A DNA stretch of 64,000 bases from Archangium gephyra (GTDB lineage Bacteria > Myxococcota > Myxococcia > Myxococcales > Myxococcaceae), in contig QFQP01000011.1 of the NCBI GenBank assembly GCA_003243425.1, positions 124,001 to 188,000 on the forward strand, read 5' to 3'. Position 1 is the stretch's first letter. Each line of letters starts with the position of its first letter. A program made the position numbers and the translations under genes. This document shows, one piece after another, positions 1 through 9,137 of the stretch. The notes under the pieces were generated by a model that searched no databases, was not told the DNA's origin, and saw only the letters and a program-made list of their open reading frames with translations.

Positions 1-719
1 TGGCCCGAGCCGTTGGTGTTGTAGACGAGCGCGTCGCCCTTGATGACGTTCGAGCGGCTGACCGTGCTCCACAGCGAGTTGCTGCCGACGAAGTGAATCG
101 TGCCGTACGGGTGCGAATCGGTGGACATCGAGGTGTTGGTCGACGGCACGTGCCACACCTTGGCTACGTAGCCTGAGCAGTCGGCGCCGTAGCTGCCGCG
201 GTGCGAGCAGTTGGGGCAGTCACCCTGGCAGGTGCCACCGTTCGACGACGTCAGGCCGTTGGGCACCCACGCGCCGTGGCCCCACCAGTACGAGAAGCCG
301 ACGCCACCCTTGGCGCGGGCGATGGCCGCGTCACGAACCGAGGTGCCGGGGGTGGTGGTGCCGCCGCCCGACGACACGAGCGTGAGGTACGCGCCCGACG
401 CCCAGCCGGTCACGCCGTTGTACTTCACGTTGTAGAAGGCGCCCGACGGCGTGGTGCGGTTCACGGTGGTGACCGTCGCGCCCTGCGGAATGACCAGACG
501 AACCTGGTAGCCCGTGCCCGCGCCCGTGCGCAGGTTGAGGTTCGCCGTCGTCTTCAGCGTCGACCCCAGCGCCACGCCACCCGTCAGCTCGCTCGAAATG
601 GAGGCCGTCTCATCGGCGCCCACCAGCACTTCGCCGTCGGCGACGGTCTCGCCAGCCGTACCAGCGCAGCCCATCGCCATCACCGTCGAGAGAGCCAGGA
701 ATCGCAGCGTGTTCGTCAT
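1..719 (-). CDS. SH3b and NlpC/P60-type cell-wall hydrolase lipoprotein (partial, 3' end outside window)
   Basis: The first 239 or so residues of a gene read on the minus strand are present; the C-terminus lies beyond base 1. The N-terminus is a lipoprotein signal with the lipobox MAMGC (Cys18). Residues about 45-110 look like a bacterial SH3 domain (TTANLNLRTGAGTGYQV, NGVTGWASGAYL). After a Gly/Thr linker comes a domain with YWWGHGAWVP and a GADCSG motif. The Cys (about residue 181) of DCSG is the expected nucleophile of NlpC/P60 endopeptidases, which cut stem-peptide bonds in peptidoglycan. A Cys-rich insert (CQGDCPNC) just before the catalytic Cys is unusual. The catalytic His lies outside the window, so activity cannot be judged. 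Expected location is the outer or inner membrane, facing the periplasm. The gene diverges from the next gene across a 206-bp gap that must hold both promoters. Confidence 0.8.
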   Translation of the reverse strand, partial: MTNTLRFLALSTVMAMGCAGTAGETVADGEVLVGADETASISSELTGGVALGSTLKTTANLNLRTGAGTGYQVRLVIPQGATVTTVNRTTPSGAFYNVKYNGVTGWASGAYLTLVSSGGGTTTPGTSVRDAAIARAKGGVGFSYWWGHGAWVPNGLTSSNGGTCQGDCPNCSHRGSYGADCSGYVAKVWHVPSTNTSMSTDSHPYGTIHFVGSNSLWSTVSRSNVIKGDALVYNTNGSG

Positions 720-925
720 GCGCGGGCCCATTTGCGAGCCGCGTGCCGATCTGGTGACCCGCTCGGAAGGGCGGCGAAATCGACAACTCTGCTTACATTC
801 TGTGGGCACTTTTTCCCCGGGTTTCGCTGAGTTGATCGAGAACAGGCTGTCCTGGAGCAGAACAGTCTGCGGGGGACGGGCAACGCTTTCGCAGACGTCT
901 GGAATCGTGCTTTCACGCGCGCCCC

Positions 926-2038
926 ATGAGCCGGAACGCACGAATCGGAGCGGCCGTCGGCCTTCTTTTGCTGGTCGGCGTGGTGGTCTGGCTGGTGACG
1001 CGACAGCCGGCGCCGAGCATCGAAGTGATTTCGGACGAGACGCCCACCACGCAGCCGGCGGTGGACACGTCGAGCGAGCGGCGGGTGGCGGCGCTGCGCA
1101 ACGCGGCGGTCGGCAGTGATGGCGGCGTGCCCGAAGCGAAGAAGGCGCGCGACCCTGCGGTGGTGGCGGAGTTCACCTGGGGCAGCGGCGAGGGTCAGCT
1201 GGGCAAGACGGCGCCCGATGAGGCCAACCCCGAAGGCCCGATGAGCCTCACCGTCGACGCGCTCGGCAACGTGTGGATTCTCGATCAGGTGAACAACCGG
1301 CTGGTGAAGGTCGACAAGAACGGCAAGCCGTTGGCGACGCTCCCCATTCCGCTGCAGGCCGCGCAGGAGGTCGTCACCACGCCCGACGGAAAGACCCTGG
1401 TGATGGACCGCCTCGTCGACAAGGCGGTGGCGGTGCTGGGGCCCGATGGAAAGCAGCTCGGCGAACTGCCCCTCGAGGGCAAGGGCCTCGAAGAAGGCGG
1501 CGCGTCGACCGGGCTCTTCACCGACGGCGAAGACGTGTACGTCGAGCGCGAGCACGGAGATTCGATTCGCATCGGCGACACGTCGGGCAAGGCCAACAAG
1601 GAGCGGCCCGAGGTTCCCGGGCGACCGGCGCAGGACGGCCGCACCTTCCTCACCGCGGGCATCATCGACGGCGCGAGCGGCACCGTGGGCGTGACGGCGG
1701 TCGATCGCCAGACGCAGCAGCACCGCTTCACGCGGCAGCTCGTCATCGGCTCGCGCGTGATGGGCCTCAACGCGCTCGACGCGGACCGCTCGGGAATCAT
1801 CTACCTGGGCGTCATCGTCGAAGCGCAGAGCTCGACGCCGGAGCGGCCGGTGTTCGGCATCACCCTGCTCTGCCTCGACCCGCTCGACGGCCGGCCGCTC
1901 GCGGCGTCGCAGATCCCCGCGAACGCGTCGCCCGAGGAGACCTTCCGCGAGATGCAGGTGCTACCCGAAGGCGGCGTGCTCTTCCTCGCGCGCACGGCGC
2001 AGGGTGCGCAGGTCGTTCGCTACCAGTGCGGTCAGTGA
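926..2038 (+). CDS. Membrane-anchored beta-propeller-like (NHL-type) protein of unknown function
   Basis: A 370-residue protein with one N-terminal membrane anchor (about residues 6-26, AAVGLLLLVGVVVWLVT), a Pro/Glu-rich stalk, and then a periplasmic region. That region has NHL/beta-propeller features: VDALGNVWILDQVNNRLVKV followed by blades with DGK, GNV and DRSG turns. Such domains usually bind proteins or ligands rather than catalyse. The ATG at 926 is chosen because the anchor begins at once; no strong ribosome binding site is visible. Its stop ends one base before the convergent stop of the minus-strand gene at 2039, so the two genes abut tail to tail. No enzyme motif is recognised. Confidence 0.65.
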   Translation: MSRNARIGAAVGLLLLVGVVVWLVTRQPAPSIEVISDETPTTQPAVDTSSERRVAALRNAAVGSDGGVPEAKKARDPAVVAEFTWGSGEGQLGKTAPDEANPEGPMSLTVDALGNVWILDQVNNRLVKVDKNGKPLATLPIPLQAAQEVVTTPDGKTLVMDRLVDKAVAVLGPDGKQLGELPLEGKGLEEGGASTGLFTDGEDVYVEREHGDSIRIGDTSGKANKERPEVPGRPAQDGRTFLTAGIIDGASGTVGVTAVDRQTQQHRFTRQLVIGSRVMGLNALDADRSGIIYLGVIVEAQSSTPERPVFGITLLCLDPLDGRPLAASQIPANASPEETFREMQVLPEGGVLFLARTAQGAQVVRYQCGQ

Positions 2039-3988
2039 TCAGTTCTTGAGCGCTTCGGCGAACGCGCCTTCGACCTGGTGCGCGTCGCGATCGGCGCCGT
2101 CGATGAGCGACTTCAACTTCGCGCGCTCCATGGGCTTGACCCGCGGGCCGGCCGAGCTGCCGACGGTGACCAGCACCGGCACGATGTAGCGCTGCTCCGA
2201 AGGCTGGAAGACGACGCCGTCGACGCTCTTGCCGACCACGGAGATCTTCGGCGGCTTGCCGTAGCTGACCGCGAGCTCGCGACGCGAGACGCCCACCACC
2301 GCGGCGTGCGCGCGCTCGCTGCTCATCGCCACCGGCGAGGCAGCGGCTTCACGAACGTCGCGGCCCAGCGCGGGGTCTTTTCGCCAGGCGCTCGACCACC
2401 GGCGACCTTCGGCGACTTCCTTGGCTGATGCCGTGTCGGGGTTCGCGAGCGCGGCCAGCCCATGCAACCGGGGAATGAGCGTCTTCGCCGCGGTGACCAC
2501 CGGCCCGGTGGACGAGCCGTCGAAGGCCCTGCCCTGCAGACCGTTCAACTGCTCGGACTGCAGCGCCTGCACCAGCCGCTCGAGCGACGAGGCAGCGCGC
2601 GCATAGAGCTCCGGCAGCGGCTCGACTTCGAGCGACGGCGGTACCAGCAACCGCACCTCGAGCTTGCTGCGTTCGCCGTCTTCACGCTCGATGCCGGCGC
2701 CGCGCGCGCGGCCTTCACTCGCGCTGCCCTGCAGGTTCGAGAACGCGCCCTGAAGACGGTCCCGCCAGTCACCATCGAAGCGGATGCTCTTGATGGCGTC
2801 GGGCTGACAGAGCGCCGCGAGCTGGGCTTCACGCGCGGCGGGCCACGATTCGAGGCGCGGGTTCACACGGCCATCGGCCAGTGCGTTGGCGAGCTCTTCG
2901 AAGGCGTCACGACGCTCGACGCCATCGAGCTCGAAGAGGAACTTCGTGAACGGCGTGACCGCGGCGCCCACGAGCCCGGGCGGCACGCGCTCATCGACGG
3001 GCAGCGACTCGAGGAACTCGTTGAGCCCTTCGAGGCTGCGCGCCGGTTCGCCCTTCGTCTTCTCCTTCCACAGGGAGATGGGTTCGGTGGCCGGCGTGCC
3101 GAGGAACTTGTCGCGGCGTGCGCGCAGCTTTTCCCACAGCGCGCCGAGCTTCGGGTCGCGCACCAGCATGTCGAGGAACAGCAGCACGGCCGCGGAGCCG
3201 GCGCGGGAACGCTCGAACGGCTGTGACATCACCTGCATACGAATCCACGCGCAGGCGAGTTCGGGCCGCCAGCTCCACGGGACCGGCGCCACGAGCGCAT
3301 CGGCCGAGCTGCTCAACCGTGAGATCTCGGCGTCGGTCGCCGTCGAGGCATCGGCGTCGCTGCGCACGTTGACGGGCACCTTCGAGCCGTCGAGACACGC
3401 GGCGCCTGCAGCGACACGGGCCGCCAACGCGAGCGAACCTTCGCGCACGTCGCCGCTGCTGTTCTGGTGGCGGTTGATGGCCTGCGCCAGCACGCGGTTC
3501 CACAGCTCCCGGCGCAGCGCTTCGGTGTCGACTTCTTCGGCCGCGAGCGCCGCCAGCTCGACCTGGCGCACTTCCCACGCGACGGCTTCGGCAGACAGCA
3601 GCACCTTCGGCTCCGCCGGGTCGAGCGGAGGCCGCAGCTTCGCGCCCTTCTTGATGGCGAGTGGATTGTCGGAGTCGATCGCGTTGTCGGCGACGCCGGC
3701 GAACGAGATGGCGAGGCGGCCGGTCTCGACGCCGCGGCCCGCGGTCACTTCCCACGGTGCACCGGGCTCGACGCGCAGCCTCGCGGTGTTGGGCAGTCTC
3801 TTGAGGAACGCCTTCACCTTCGCCTCGCCGTGCACCTGCACCGCGTCGGGCGAGCCGCCGGCGCTCTTGAGGGGCGTGAGATCGTACGAGTACTCGAGCG
3901 CGCCATCGGGCAGCGGCTTCACGGCGAACGGCGAAACATCCGCCATGGGCACCGCGGCGAGCGACACCAACAACGACGCAATCAACAA
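2039..3988 (-). CDS. Secreted protein of unknown function, last gene of the chemosensory operon
   Basis: 649 residues with a short signal peptide (MLIASLLVSLAAVPMA, then DVSPF). The body is a mainly helical Ala/Glu/Arg-rich periplasmic protein with no domain I can name. Translation appears to start at a TTG (3988): a GGAG ribosome binding site sits 7 nt upstream and overlaps the stop codon of the response regulator gene, leaving 4 nt between the two genes. No ATG gives a signal peptide. Position suggests co-transcription and translational coupling with the chemosensory genes. A link to their output is only inferred from location. Confidence 0.7.
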   Translation of the reverse strand: MLIASLLVSLAAVPMADVSPFAVKPLPDGALEYSYDLTPLKSAGGSPDAVQVHGEAKVKAFLKRLPNTARLRVEPGAPWEVTAGRGVETGRLAISFAGVADNAIDSDNPLAIKKGAKLRPPLDPAEPKVLLSAEAVAWEVRQVELAALAAEEVDTEALRRELWNRVLAQAINRHQNSSGDVREGSLALAARVAAGAACLDGSKVPVNVRSDADASTATDAEISRLSSSADALVAPVPWSWRPELACAWIRMQVMSQPFERSRAGSAAVLLFLDMLVRDPKLGALWEKLRARRDKFLGTPATEPISLWKEKTKGEPARSLEGLNEFLESLPVDERVPPGLVGAAVTPFTKFLFELDGVERRDAFEELANALADGRVNPRLESWPAAREAQLAALCQPDAIKSIRFDGDWRDRLQGAFSNLQGSASEGRARGAGIEREDGERSKLEVRLLVPPSLEVEPLPELYARAASSLERLVQALQSEQLNGLQGRAFDGSSTGPVVTAAKTLIPRLHGLAALANPDTASAKEVAEGRRWSSAWRKDPALGRDVREAAASPVAMSSERAHAAVVGVSRRELAVSYGKPPKISVVGKSVDGVVFQPSEQRYIVPVLVTVGSSAGPRVKPMERAKLKSLIDGADRDAHQVEGAFAEALKN

Positions 3989-3992
3989 GGTC

Positions 3993-4370
3993 CTACTCCC
4001 CGAGGTTGAGCAACTGGCGCACGGTGTCGAGCACCTCCTGCGCCTTCACCGGCTTGATGAGGTACGCCGAAGCACCGAGCCTCATCGCGCGTTCGCGGTC
4101 TTCTTCCGCCGCTTCGGTGGTGATGATGACGATGGGCAGCTTCTCGTTCGCCGGGTCGCCGCGCAGGTGCGAGGTGAGCTTGAGCCCGTCGAGCACCGGC
4201 ATGTTGATGTCGGTCAGCACGATGTCGAAGTGGCCACCCTGGAACTTCTTGATGGCCTCCGCACCGTCCTGCGCCTCGACGCACACGATCTCGCCGATGC
4301 GCTGAAGCGCGTACATCACGCTGCGCCGCAGCTGCATCGAGTCATCGACAACCAACGCACGAATCGTCAT
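3993..4370 (-). CDS. Single-domain response regulator (CheY-like)
   Basis: 125 residues forming one receiver domain and nothing else. The acidic pocket Asp9-Asp10 (VVDDS), the phospho-acceptor Asp54 (VLTDINMP), the conserved Thr of VIITTEA and the Lys of LIKPV are all present, so it should be phosphorylated, most plausibly by the CheA of this operon. It lies 47 nt downstream of cheB and 4 nt upstream of the secreted-protein gene. With no DNA-binding or enzyme output domain, it probably acts by protein contact, as CheY does. It is similar in design to the receiver gene at the head of the operon. Confidence 0.9.
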   Translation of the reverse strand: MTIRALVVDDSMQLRRSVMYALQRIGEIVCVEAQDGAEAIKKFQGGHFDIVLTDINMPVLDGLKLTSHLRGDPANEKLPIVIITTEAAEEDRERAMRLGASAYLIKPVKAQEVLDTVRQLLNLGE

Positions 4371-4417
4371 GGCCGGTGGAAAGTAGACAATTTCTCACCG
4401 CCTCACGAGCGCGGCCT

Positions 4418-5479
4418 TCAGCCGAGTGAGCGGGCCAGCGCGGGGCCCAGTTCATCGAGCGGCAACACCTTCTTCACCGCGCCGGTCTTGATGGCCGCGC
4501 CGGGCATGCCGAAGACCACCGCGGTCGACTCAGCCTCTGCCCACACTTCGACGCCCGCCTTGTCGAGCGCGCGCACGCCCTTCGCGCCGTCGTCACCCAT
4601 GCCGGTCAACACCACCGCGCGCGCCCCGGGAGGCGCCACGTTGGCGGCGCTCAGGAAGAGCCGGTCGACCGAGGGCGCGTGCTGATCGGCGGCCGTGGTC
4701 ATCTTCACGCTGAGCATGAGCTTGCCGGCACGTTCTTCGAGCTCGACCTGTTCTCCGCCGGGCGCGACGTACACACGGCCAGCGACGATGGCGTCGCCAT
4801 GGGTGGCCTCCACCACGCGAAACGGGAGCGCTTGATCGAGCCGCTCGGCGAAGGCCTGCGTGAAGCGCGCGGGCATGTGCTGCGCGATGACGACACACAC
4901 CGGCAGGCCGGCGAGCGACTCGAGCACCTTCTGCACCGCGGGAGGACCGCCGGTCGACGCGCCGATGAGCACCAGCCGCGTGAGCTCGGGCAGCTTCTTC
5001 ACCGTGGTCTGTCGCGCCTTCGGCACGGGCCTGGGGTCTTCGCGGCGCATGAACGGCGCGGCGCGAAGCTTCTCGATGAGCTCCGAGCGCATCGCACTGA
5101 AGCCCGCTTCACCGGCGACGCGTGGCCGCGCGACGAAATCGAAGGCGCCCAGCTGCAGCGCTTTGAAGACGTCGGAGTGATGCGCGTACGAAGAGACCAC
5201 GATGACCGGCGTGGGCTTGCGCGCCATCAACAAGCGCAGGAACGAGTAGCCGTCCATCTTCGGCATCTCGAGATCGAGCGTGATGACGTCGGGCGAGAGC
5301 TGAATGGCGAGCTTGAGACCTTCCTCGCCGTCAGCGGCGCGACCGACGACCTCGATTCCCGGCGCGGTCTCCAGCACCTTCGAGAGCGCTTTGCGGTTCG
5401 TCGCCGAGTCATCGACGATCAACACGCGGATCGGCTGCTGCAACTTCGGCGTCACGAGCGCTTCGGTACACCAAAACAC
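4418..5479 (-). CDS. cheB: Chemotaxis response regulator protein-glutamate methylesterase
   Basis: CheB removes methyl groups from (and deamidates) chemoreceptor glutamates; phosphorylation of its receiver domain activates it. Residues about 17-130 form the receiver, with phospho-acceptor Asp69 in ITLDLEMPKMDG. Residues about 165-345 are the esterase domain with the expected triad: Ser175 (GASTGGPP), His201 (AQHMP) and Asp297 (TGMGDDG). Length is normal. The start is uncertain: a GTG at 5479 gives MFWCTEAL..., and a GTG at 5455 gives VTPKLQQPIRV, closer to other CheB proteins; neither has a clear ribosome binding site. Upstream, a broken gene on the other strand separates it from cheR. Confidence 0.93.
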   Translation of the reverse strand: MFWCTEALVTPKLQQPIRVLIVDDSATNRKALSKVLETAPGIEVVGRAADGEEGLKLAIQLSPDVITLDLEMPKMDGYSFLRLLMARKPTPVIVVSSYAHHSDVFKALQLGAFDFVARPRVAGEAGFSAMRSELIEKLRAAPFMRREDPRPVPKARQTTVKKLPELTRLVLIGASTGGPPAVQKVLESLAGLPVCVVIAQHMPARFTQAFAERLDQALPFRVVEATHGDAIVAGRVYVAPGGEQVELEERAGKLMLSVKMTTAADQHAPSVDRLFLSAANVAPPGARAVVLTGMGDDGAKGVRALDKAGVEVWAEAESTAVVFGMPGAAIKTGAVKKVLPLDELGPALARSLG

Positions 5480-5529
5480 GGCGTGACTGCACGCGCGTTT
5501 CGACGTGGTGTCGGCGCCTGCGCACGCTC

Positions 5530-5877
5530 ATGGTCGTCGCCTCGTTGCTGGTCACCGCCTGCCCGAAACCGGGCGAAGGGCCGCGCATTGCGGTGAACGA
5601 CGTGCAGCGCGCTGTGCGCCAATCGAAAGCAGGCCTCGCCGCGCAGGAACGCGAAGTTGATGGCGCACCGACGACATTTCGCGCAGCTGCAGCAGGCGCG
5701 CAAAGACCTGGAGAACGCGGAGCTCGCCCCATGATGAAGAAGGTCGGCGAGCAGTTGGAGCGCCTCGCGAAGACCCGAAACCTCGACGCGGTGCTCGACG
5801 TGCAGTCCGTGCCGTGGACGAAGCCGGAGCTGGACGTCACCGACGACGTGGTGCGCGCGCTCGACGCGACGCCGTGA
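5530..5877 (+). pseudogene. Broken OmpH/Skp-like periplasmic chaperone gene
   Basis: The plus strand between cheB and cheR carries remains of an OmpH/Skp-family gene, whose products escort unfolded outer membrane proteins. The first part reads as a lipoprotein-like signal (VVASLLVTAC) and then RIAVNDVQRAV, the typical OmpH opening. From about 5650 to 5733 the coiled-coil sequence continues in a different frame (KLMAHRRHFAQLQQARKDLE, then a stop). From 5731 the first frame resumes with MMKKVGEQLERLAKTRNLDAVL and ends in ELDVTDDVVRALD, the usual OmpH tail. The helical middle is also shorter than in normal members. Two compensating frame changes therefore leave one long open frame that encodes nonsense in the middle. 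Real decay or paired sequencing errors are both possible. Transcription of the che operon crosses it in antisense. Confidence 0.6.
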
Positions 5878-5882
5878 CGCGC

Positions 5883-6728
5883 TCAGGGGCGCCGGTAGAC
5901 GAGATCGCCCTTCAACTGCACGAGCTCGAAGCGCGTCGACAGGTGCAGCAGGTTCTCCGAGTGACCGAGCAGCAGGTAGCCGCCGTCGTTGAGCCGCTCG
6001 TAGAAGTGTTCGACCACCTTCCTGCGCGTGGCTTGATCGAAATAGATGAGCACGTTGCGGCAGAAGATGACGTCGAAGCGCGGCAGCAGTGACGACGCGG
6101 CGGCGTCGAGCAGGTTGAGCTGACCGAAGCGGACATCGGCGCGGTACGGCGCCTTCACCTTGACGCGGCCTCCGTCGAGGGGCTCGAAGAAGCGTGCGCG
6201 CTGATCGGTCGACGTCGCGCGCAGGGCCATCGAGCCGTATTCGGCCTTTCGCGCGGTCGTCAGCGCCTTGCGCGAGAGGTCGGTGCCGAGAATGTCGATG
6301 CGCCAGCCGGCGAGCGACGGCCGCGGCTGCAGCAACATCGACAGCGTGTACGCCTCTTCGCCGGTGGAACAGCCGGCAGACCACACGTGGAGCCCGTGCG
6401 TGCGCTCGTTCTTCTTCTCGAGCAGCGGGAGCACCTCTTCTTCGAAGCACCGCAGCTGCACTGGCTCACGGAAGAAGTAGGTCTCGTGCGGAACGAGGAG
6501 ATCGATGGCGGTCTCGAGCTCGTCGGCGCCCCGCGCGTCGAAGCGCAGGTAGCGCGCGTAGGCCGCGTAGTCGCGAAGCCCGAGCAGCTCGAGCCGCGAC
6601 GCCAGCCGACGCTCGGCGATGAACTTGAGCTCTTCGCGAAGGTGAAAGCCCGAGGCCTTCGAGAAGATGTCGCGGAGCAGGTGCAGCTCCTCGGCGCTCA
6701 TCTCGGCTCTGGAGTCCCCGACGGGCAT
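5883..6728 (-). CDS. cheR: Chemoreceptor glutamate methyltransferase
   Basis: 281 residues, normal for CheR, which transfers methyl groups from S-adenosylmethionine to chemoreceptor glutamates. The N-terminal helical domain (ELHLLRDIFSKASGFHL, LASRLELLGL) is followed by the methyltransferase domain with the SAM loop WSAGCSTGEEAYT, the acidic strand ILGTDLSRKAL and FDVIFCRNVLIYFD. The gene starts 4 nt after the stop of the HEAT-repeat gene, so the two are probably co-translated. An ATG nine codons further in (MSAEELHLL) is an alternative start. The presence of both CheR and CheB shows that this pathway adapts through receptor methylation, although no receptor gene lies in the operon. Confidence 0.95.
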   Translation of the reverse strand: MPVGDSRAEMSAEELHLLRDIFSKASGFHLREELKFIAERRLASRLELLGLRDYAAYARYLRFDARGADELETAIDLLVPHETYFFREPVQLRCFEEEVLPLLEKKNERTHGLHVWSAGCSTGEEAYTLSMLLQPRPSLAGWRIDILGTDLSRKALTTARKAEYGSMALRATSTDQRARFFEPLDGGRVKVKAPYRADVRFGQLNLLDAAASSLLPRFDVIFCRNVLIYFDQATRRKVVEHFYERLNDGGYLLLGHSENLLHLSTRFELVQLKGDLVYRRP

Positions 6729-6732
6729 CGCT

Positions 6733-8697
6733 TCACACCCGCCGGGTCAGCGCGTCAGCCGCGTCGGACAGCAACTGCCTCGCCACCGCGTCGGTTTCAC
6801 GCGCGACGGCATCGAGCAGCGGCGCGACCGCTTCACGCCCGGCAGCGACCGACAGCAGACGGGCCGCGGCGACGCGCACGTCCCAGCGCGGGTGCGAGAG
6901 CGCCGAGAGCGCCTTGCCGTGGAGCAGCGGCCTGTCTGCGCCGAGCGAGAACGCGAGCTTCAACACCTCTTCGTCGCCGTGCATCGCCGCCCACATCAAC
7001 AAGTCGTCAGGCAGCCGGCCGAGCAAGGCGAGCGCTTCGATGGCCGACAACACGACCGAAGCGTCGGCGTGACGCGTGAGCTCCTTCAGGCGCGCGAGCG
7101 AAGCGGTCGACCCCACCTCACCGGCGGCCGTGCACGCCAGCGCCAACACCGACGCATCGGTGTCGATGAGCGCGCGCCCGAGCAGCGTCTCGGCGTCTGC
7201 AGGCGCGAGGTGCGCGATGGTCCTCGCTGCGGCCCGGCGAACGAGGGTCGACTCGTCCATCAACGAGGCGCGCAACACCGAGAGCGTCTCGTGCCGGGTG
7301 AACAGCGACGCTTCGGTCGCCGCCGCTCGCAGCGCGGGGTCAGCGTCGTTCACCGCGCGACGAATGACGTCGACGGCACCGGCGCCGACGATCTCGGCCC
7401 ACGCGCGAACTTCGTGCGGCTGCAGCCTTCCCTGAACGAGGGGCGCGAGCGCGTTGCGAACCTCATCGGGCCAGCTCTGCGCGAGCGTGACCAGCGCGCG
7501 GTAGGCGTGCACCGCGAGCGTGTCGTCGTCGAACAGCCGAAGCAGCGGCGCCACCGCCTCGATGCTGCGGGTGCGACCGAGTGCCCGAGCGCCGAGTTCT
7601 GCGAGCTCCGGGTCACCGCTCTCGACGAGCGCGACGAGCGCGGGCACGAGGCTGGGCTCGGCGAGACGAACGATGGCATCGGCCACCACGGCGCGCGCTT
7701 CGCCCGAGAGGTCCGCGAGCGTCTCTGCCGACGACAGCAGCACGCGCGCCGCCGGAGAGCCCATGCGCACCAGGGTGTTCAACGCCAGCTCACCGTCACG
7801 TGCGTCTCGCACCGAGTCGGCGATGGCGATGGCCAGCACGGCGTCACCGAGCGCTCGCGCCACGAGGAGCGCGCCGAAGTGACGTTCTTGTTCCCCGCTG
7901 GCGAGCGCGGTCTGCAGCCAGGTGCGCAGATCGATGACGGGGCGCAGCACCACGCGCAGCTCGGCTTCGAGCTCGCTGGTGAGAACGGTGCCTGAGGCCC
8001 CGAGCGAGACCAGCGCCGCGTCACGCGACTCGCGCACCGAGAGCGCGCGAACGGTCAGCATCGACGCGGTGGGGTGACGAACGTGCCCCAGCAACCGCCA
8101 CGCACTGCGGCGCGTGAGCGGGTCACTCAACAGCGGAATCAGCGCCGGCAACGCAGGTGGAAGACCGAGCGCCGCGAGGCCCTCCAGGGCACACACGCGC
8201 AACATCACGTCGCTCGACTTGAGCAGGTGCTCGAGCGCGCGGCGGGCCTCGGAGCCCCCGACCTTCCCGAGCGCCTCGGCCGCCGCGGTGCGCACGTTCG
8301 CGTCACCATCGGCGAGCGCGACAACCAGCGGCCCCACCGATTCCGACAAGCCCTGCTGGCCGAGAATGTCGGCGGCGAACTTCCGGTGATCGGGGTCTGC
8401 GTGACGCAGCAACGAGACGACCGACTGCACCGACGCGGCGCCCAGCTGCGCCAGCACCGACGCCGCCGCATTGCGCGCTCCGGGGTCGTCTCGCTGCGAC
8501 AACATGGCGATGAGCGCGGTGATGATCTCCGGCGTCGCCTCCATCGTCGCCAGCCGCTCGGAGGCGAGGCGACGCACGCGCCAGCTCTCGTCGCGCAACG
8601 CGCCCAACAACGGCGCCACGGCTTCGGGCCCCACCTGCAGAGAATCGAGCGCGCGATACCGGGCATCTGCCGCAGCGTCGGCCTGCAACCAGGTCAT
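6733..8697 (-). CDS. HEAT-repeat protein of the chemosensory cluster
   Basis: 654 residues built almost wholly of HEAT/PBS-lyase-type helical repeats of about 31-32 residues. The recurring pattern is VAPLLGALRDESWRVRRLAS, VVSLLRHADPDHRKFAADIL, GPLVVALADGDANVRTAAAEAL and so on. Such solenoids are protein-binding scaffolds. The ATG at 8697 overlaps the cheW stop in an ATGA, so it is translationally coupled to cheW and made in step with the signalling proteins. From memory, HEAT proteins also occur in myxobacterial chemosensory clusters (Cpc7 in the Che7 system of Myxococcus xanthus). It could take the place of, or dock to, an input or output partner; that is inference. Confidence 0.9.
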   Translation of the reverse strand: MTWLQADAAADARYRALDSLQVGPEAVAPLLGALRDESWRVRRLASERLATMEATPEIITALIAMLSQRDDPGARNAAASVLAQLGAASVQSVVSLLRHADPDHRKFAADILGQQGLSESVGPLVVALADGDANVRTAAAEALGKVGGSEARRALEHLLKSSDVMLRVCALEGLAALGLPPALPALIPLLSDPLTRRSAWRLLGHVRHPTASMLTVRALSVRESRDAALVSLGASGTVLTSELEAELRVVLRPVIDLRTWLQTALASGEQERHFGALLVARALGDAVLAIAIADSVRDARDGELALNTLVRMGSPAARVLLSSAETLADLSGEARAVVADAIVRLAEPSLVPALVALVESGDPELAELGARALGRTRSIEAVAPLLRLFDDDTLAVHAYRALVTLAQSWPDEVRNALAPLVQGRLQPHEVRAWAEIVGAGAVDVIRRAVNDADPALRAAATEASLFTRHETLSVLRASLMDESTLVRRAAARTIAHLAPADAETLLGRALIDTDASVLALACTAAGEVGSTASLARLKELTRHADASVVLSAIEALALLGRLPDDLLMWAAMHGDEEVLKLAFSLGADRPLLHGKALSALSHPRWDVRVAAARLLSVAAGREAVAPLLDAVARETDAVARQLLSDAADALTRRV

Positions 8698-9137
8698 GCG
8701 TCCTCCGCGAGCAGCGCCTTCACGTCGAGCAGCAGGGTCAGCTGCGCGCCCGCACCCGTCACGCCCAACACGTGCGCTGACGCGAGCGGCGCCGGCTTCA
8801 AGGTGTTCTTCAACACGCGCTTGACCGCGATCACGGCGTCGACCAGCACCCCGACGCGGCGGTTGCCGATGCGGCACACCATCAAGCGCTCGGTACGGCG
8901 CGGTTTGCCCGACGGCGTCATCGACGCCGAACCCTGGCTCTCGACACCCAGCCGCTTGCGCGCGTCGACCACCGGCAACACGTCCCCGCGCAGCCGCACC
9001 ACGCCCTCCAGGAACCGCGGAGCCCGCGGCAACGGCGTGAGCGGCGGCACGGGGAGGATCTCGTCGACCCGCTTCAGATCGACCGCGTAGGTCTCGCTGC
9101 CGATGCGCACCACGCACAGTTGAACGAGCTCGCTCAC
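8694..9137 (-). CDS. cheW: CheW-type coupling protein (second of two)
   Basis: 147 residues forming one CheW domain: VQLCVVRIGSETYAVDLKRV at the start, PRAPRFLEGVVRLRGDVLPVV in the middle and GVLVDAV near the end. CheW links chemoreceptors to CheA. It starts with GTG inside a GTGA overlap with the upstream cheW and ends in an ATGA overlap with the HEAT gene. It is shorter and more divergent than its neighbour, with a basic insert (SGKPRRTERL) before the second half. The pair may therefore serve different partners. Confidence 0.9.
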   Translation of the reverse strand: MSELVQLCVVRIGSETYAVDLKRVDEILPVPPLTPLPRAPRFLEGVVRLRGDVLPVVDARKRLGVESQGSASMTPSGKPRRTERLMVCRIGNRRVGVLVDAVIAVKRVLKNTLKPAPLASAHVLGVTGAGAQLTLLLDVKALLAEDA

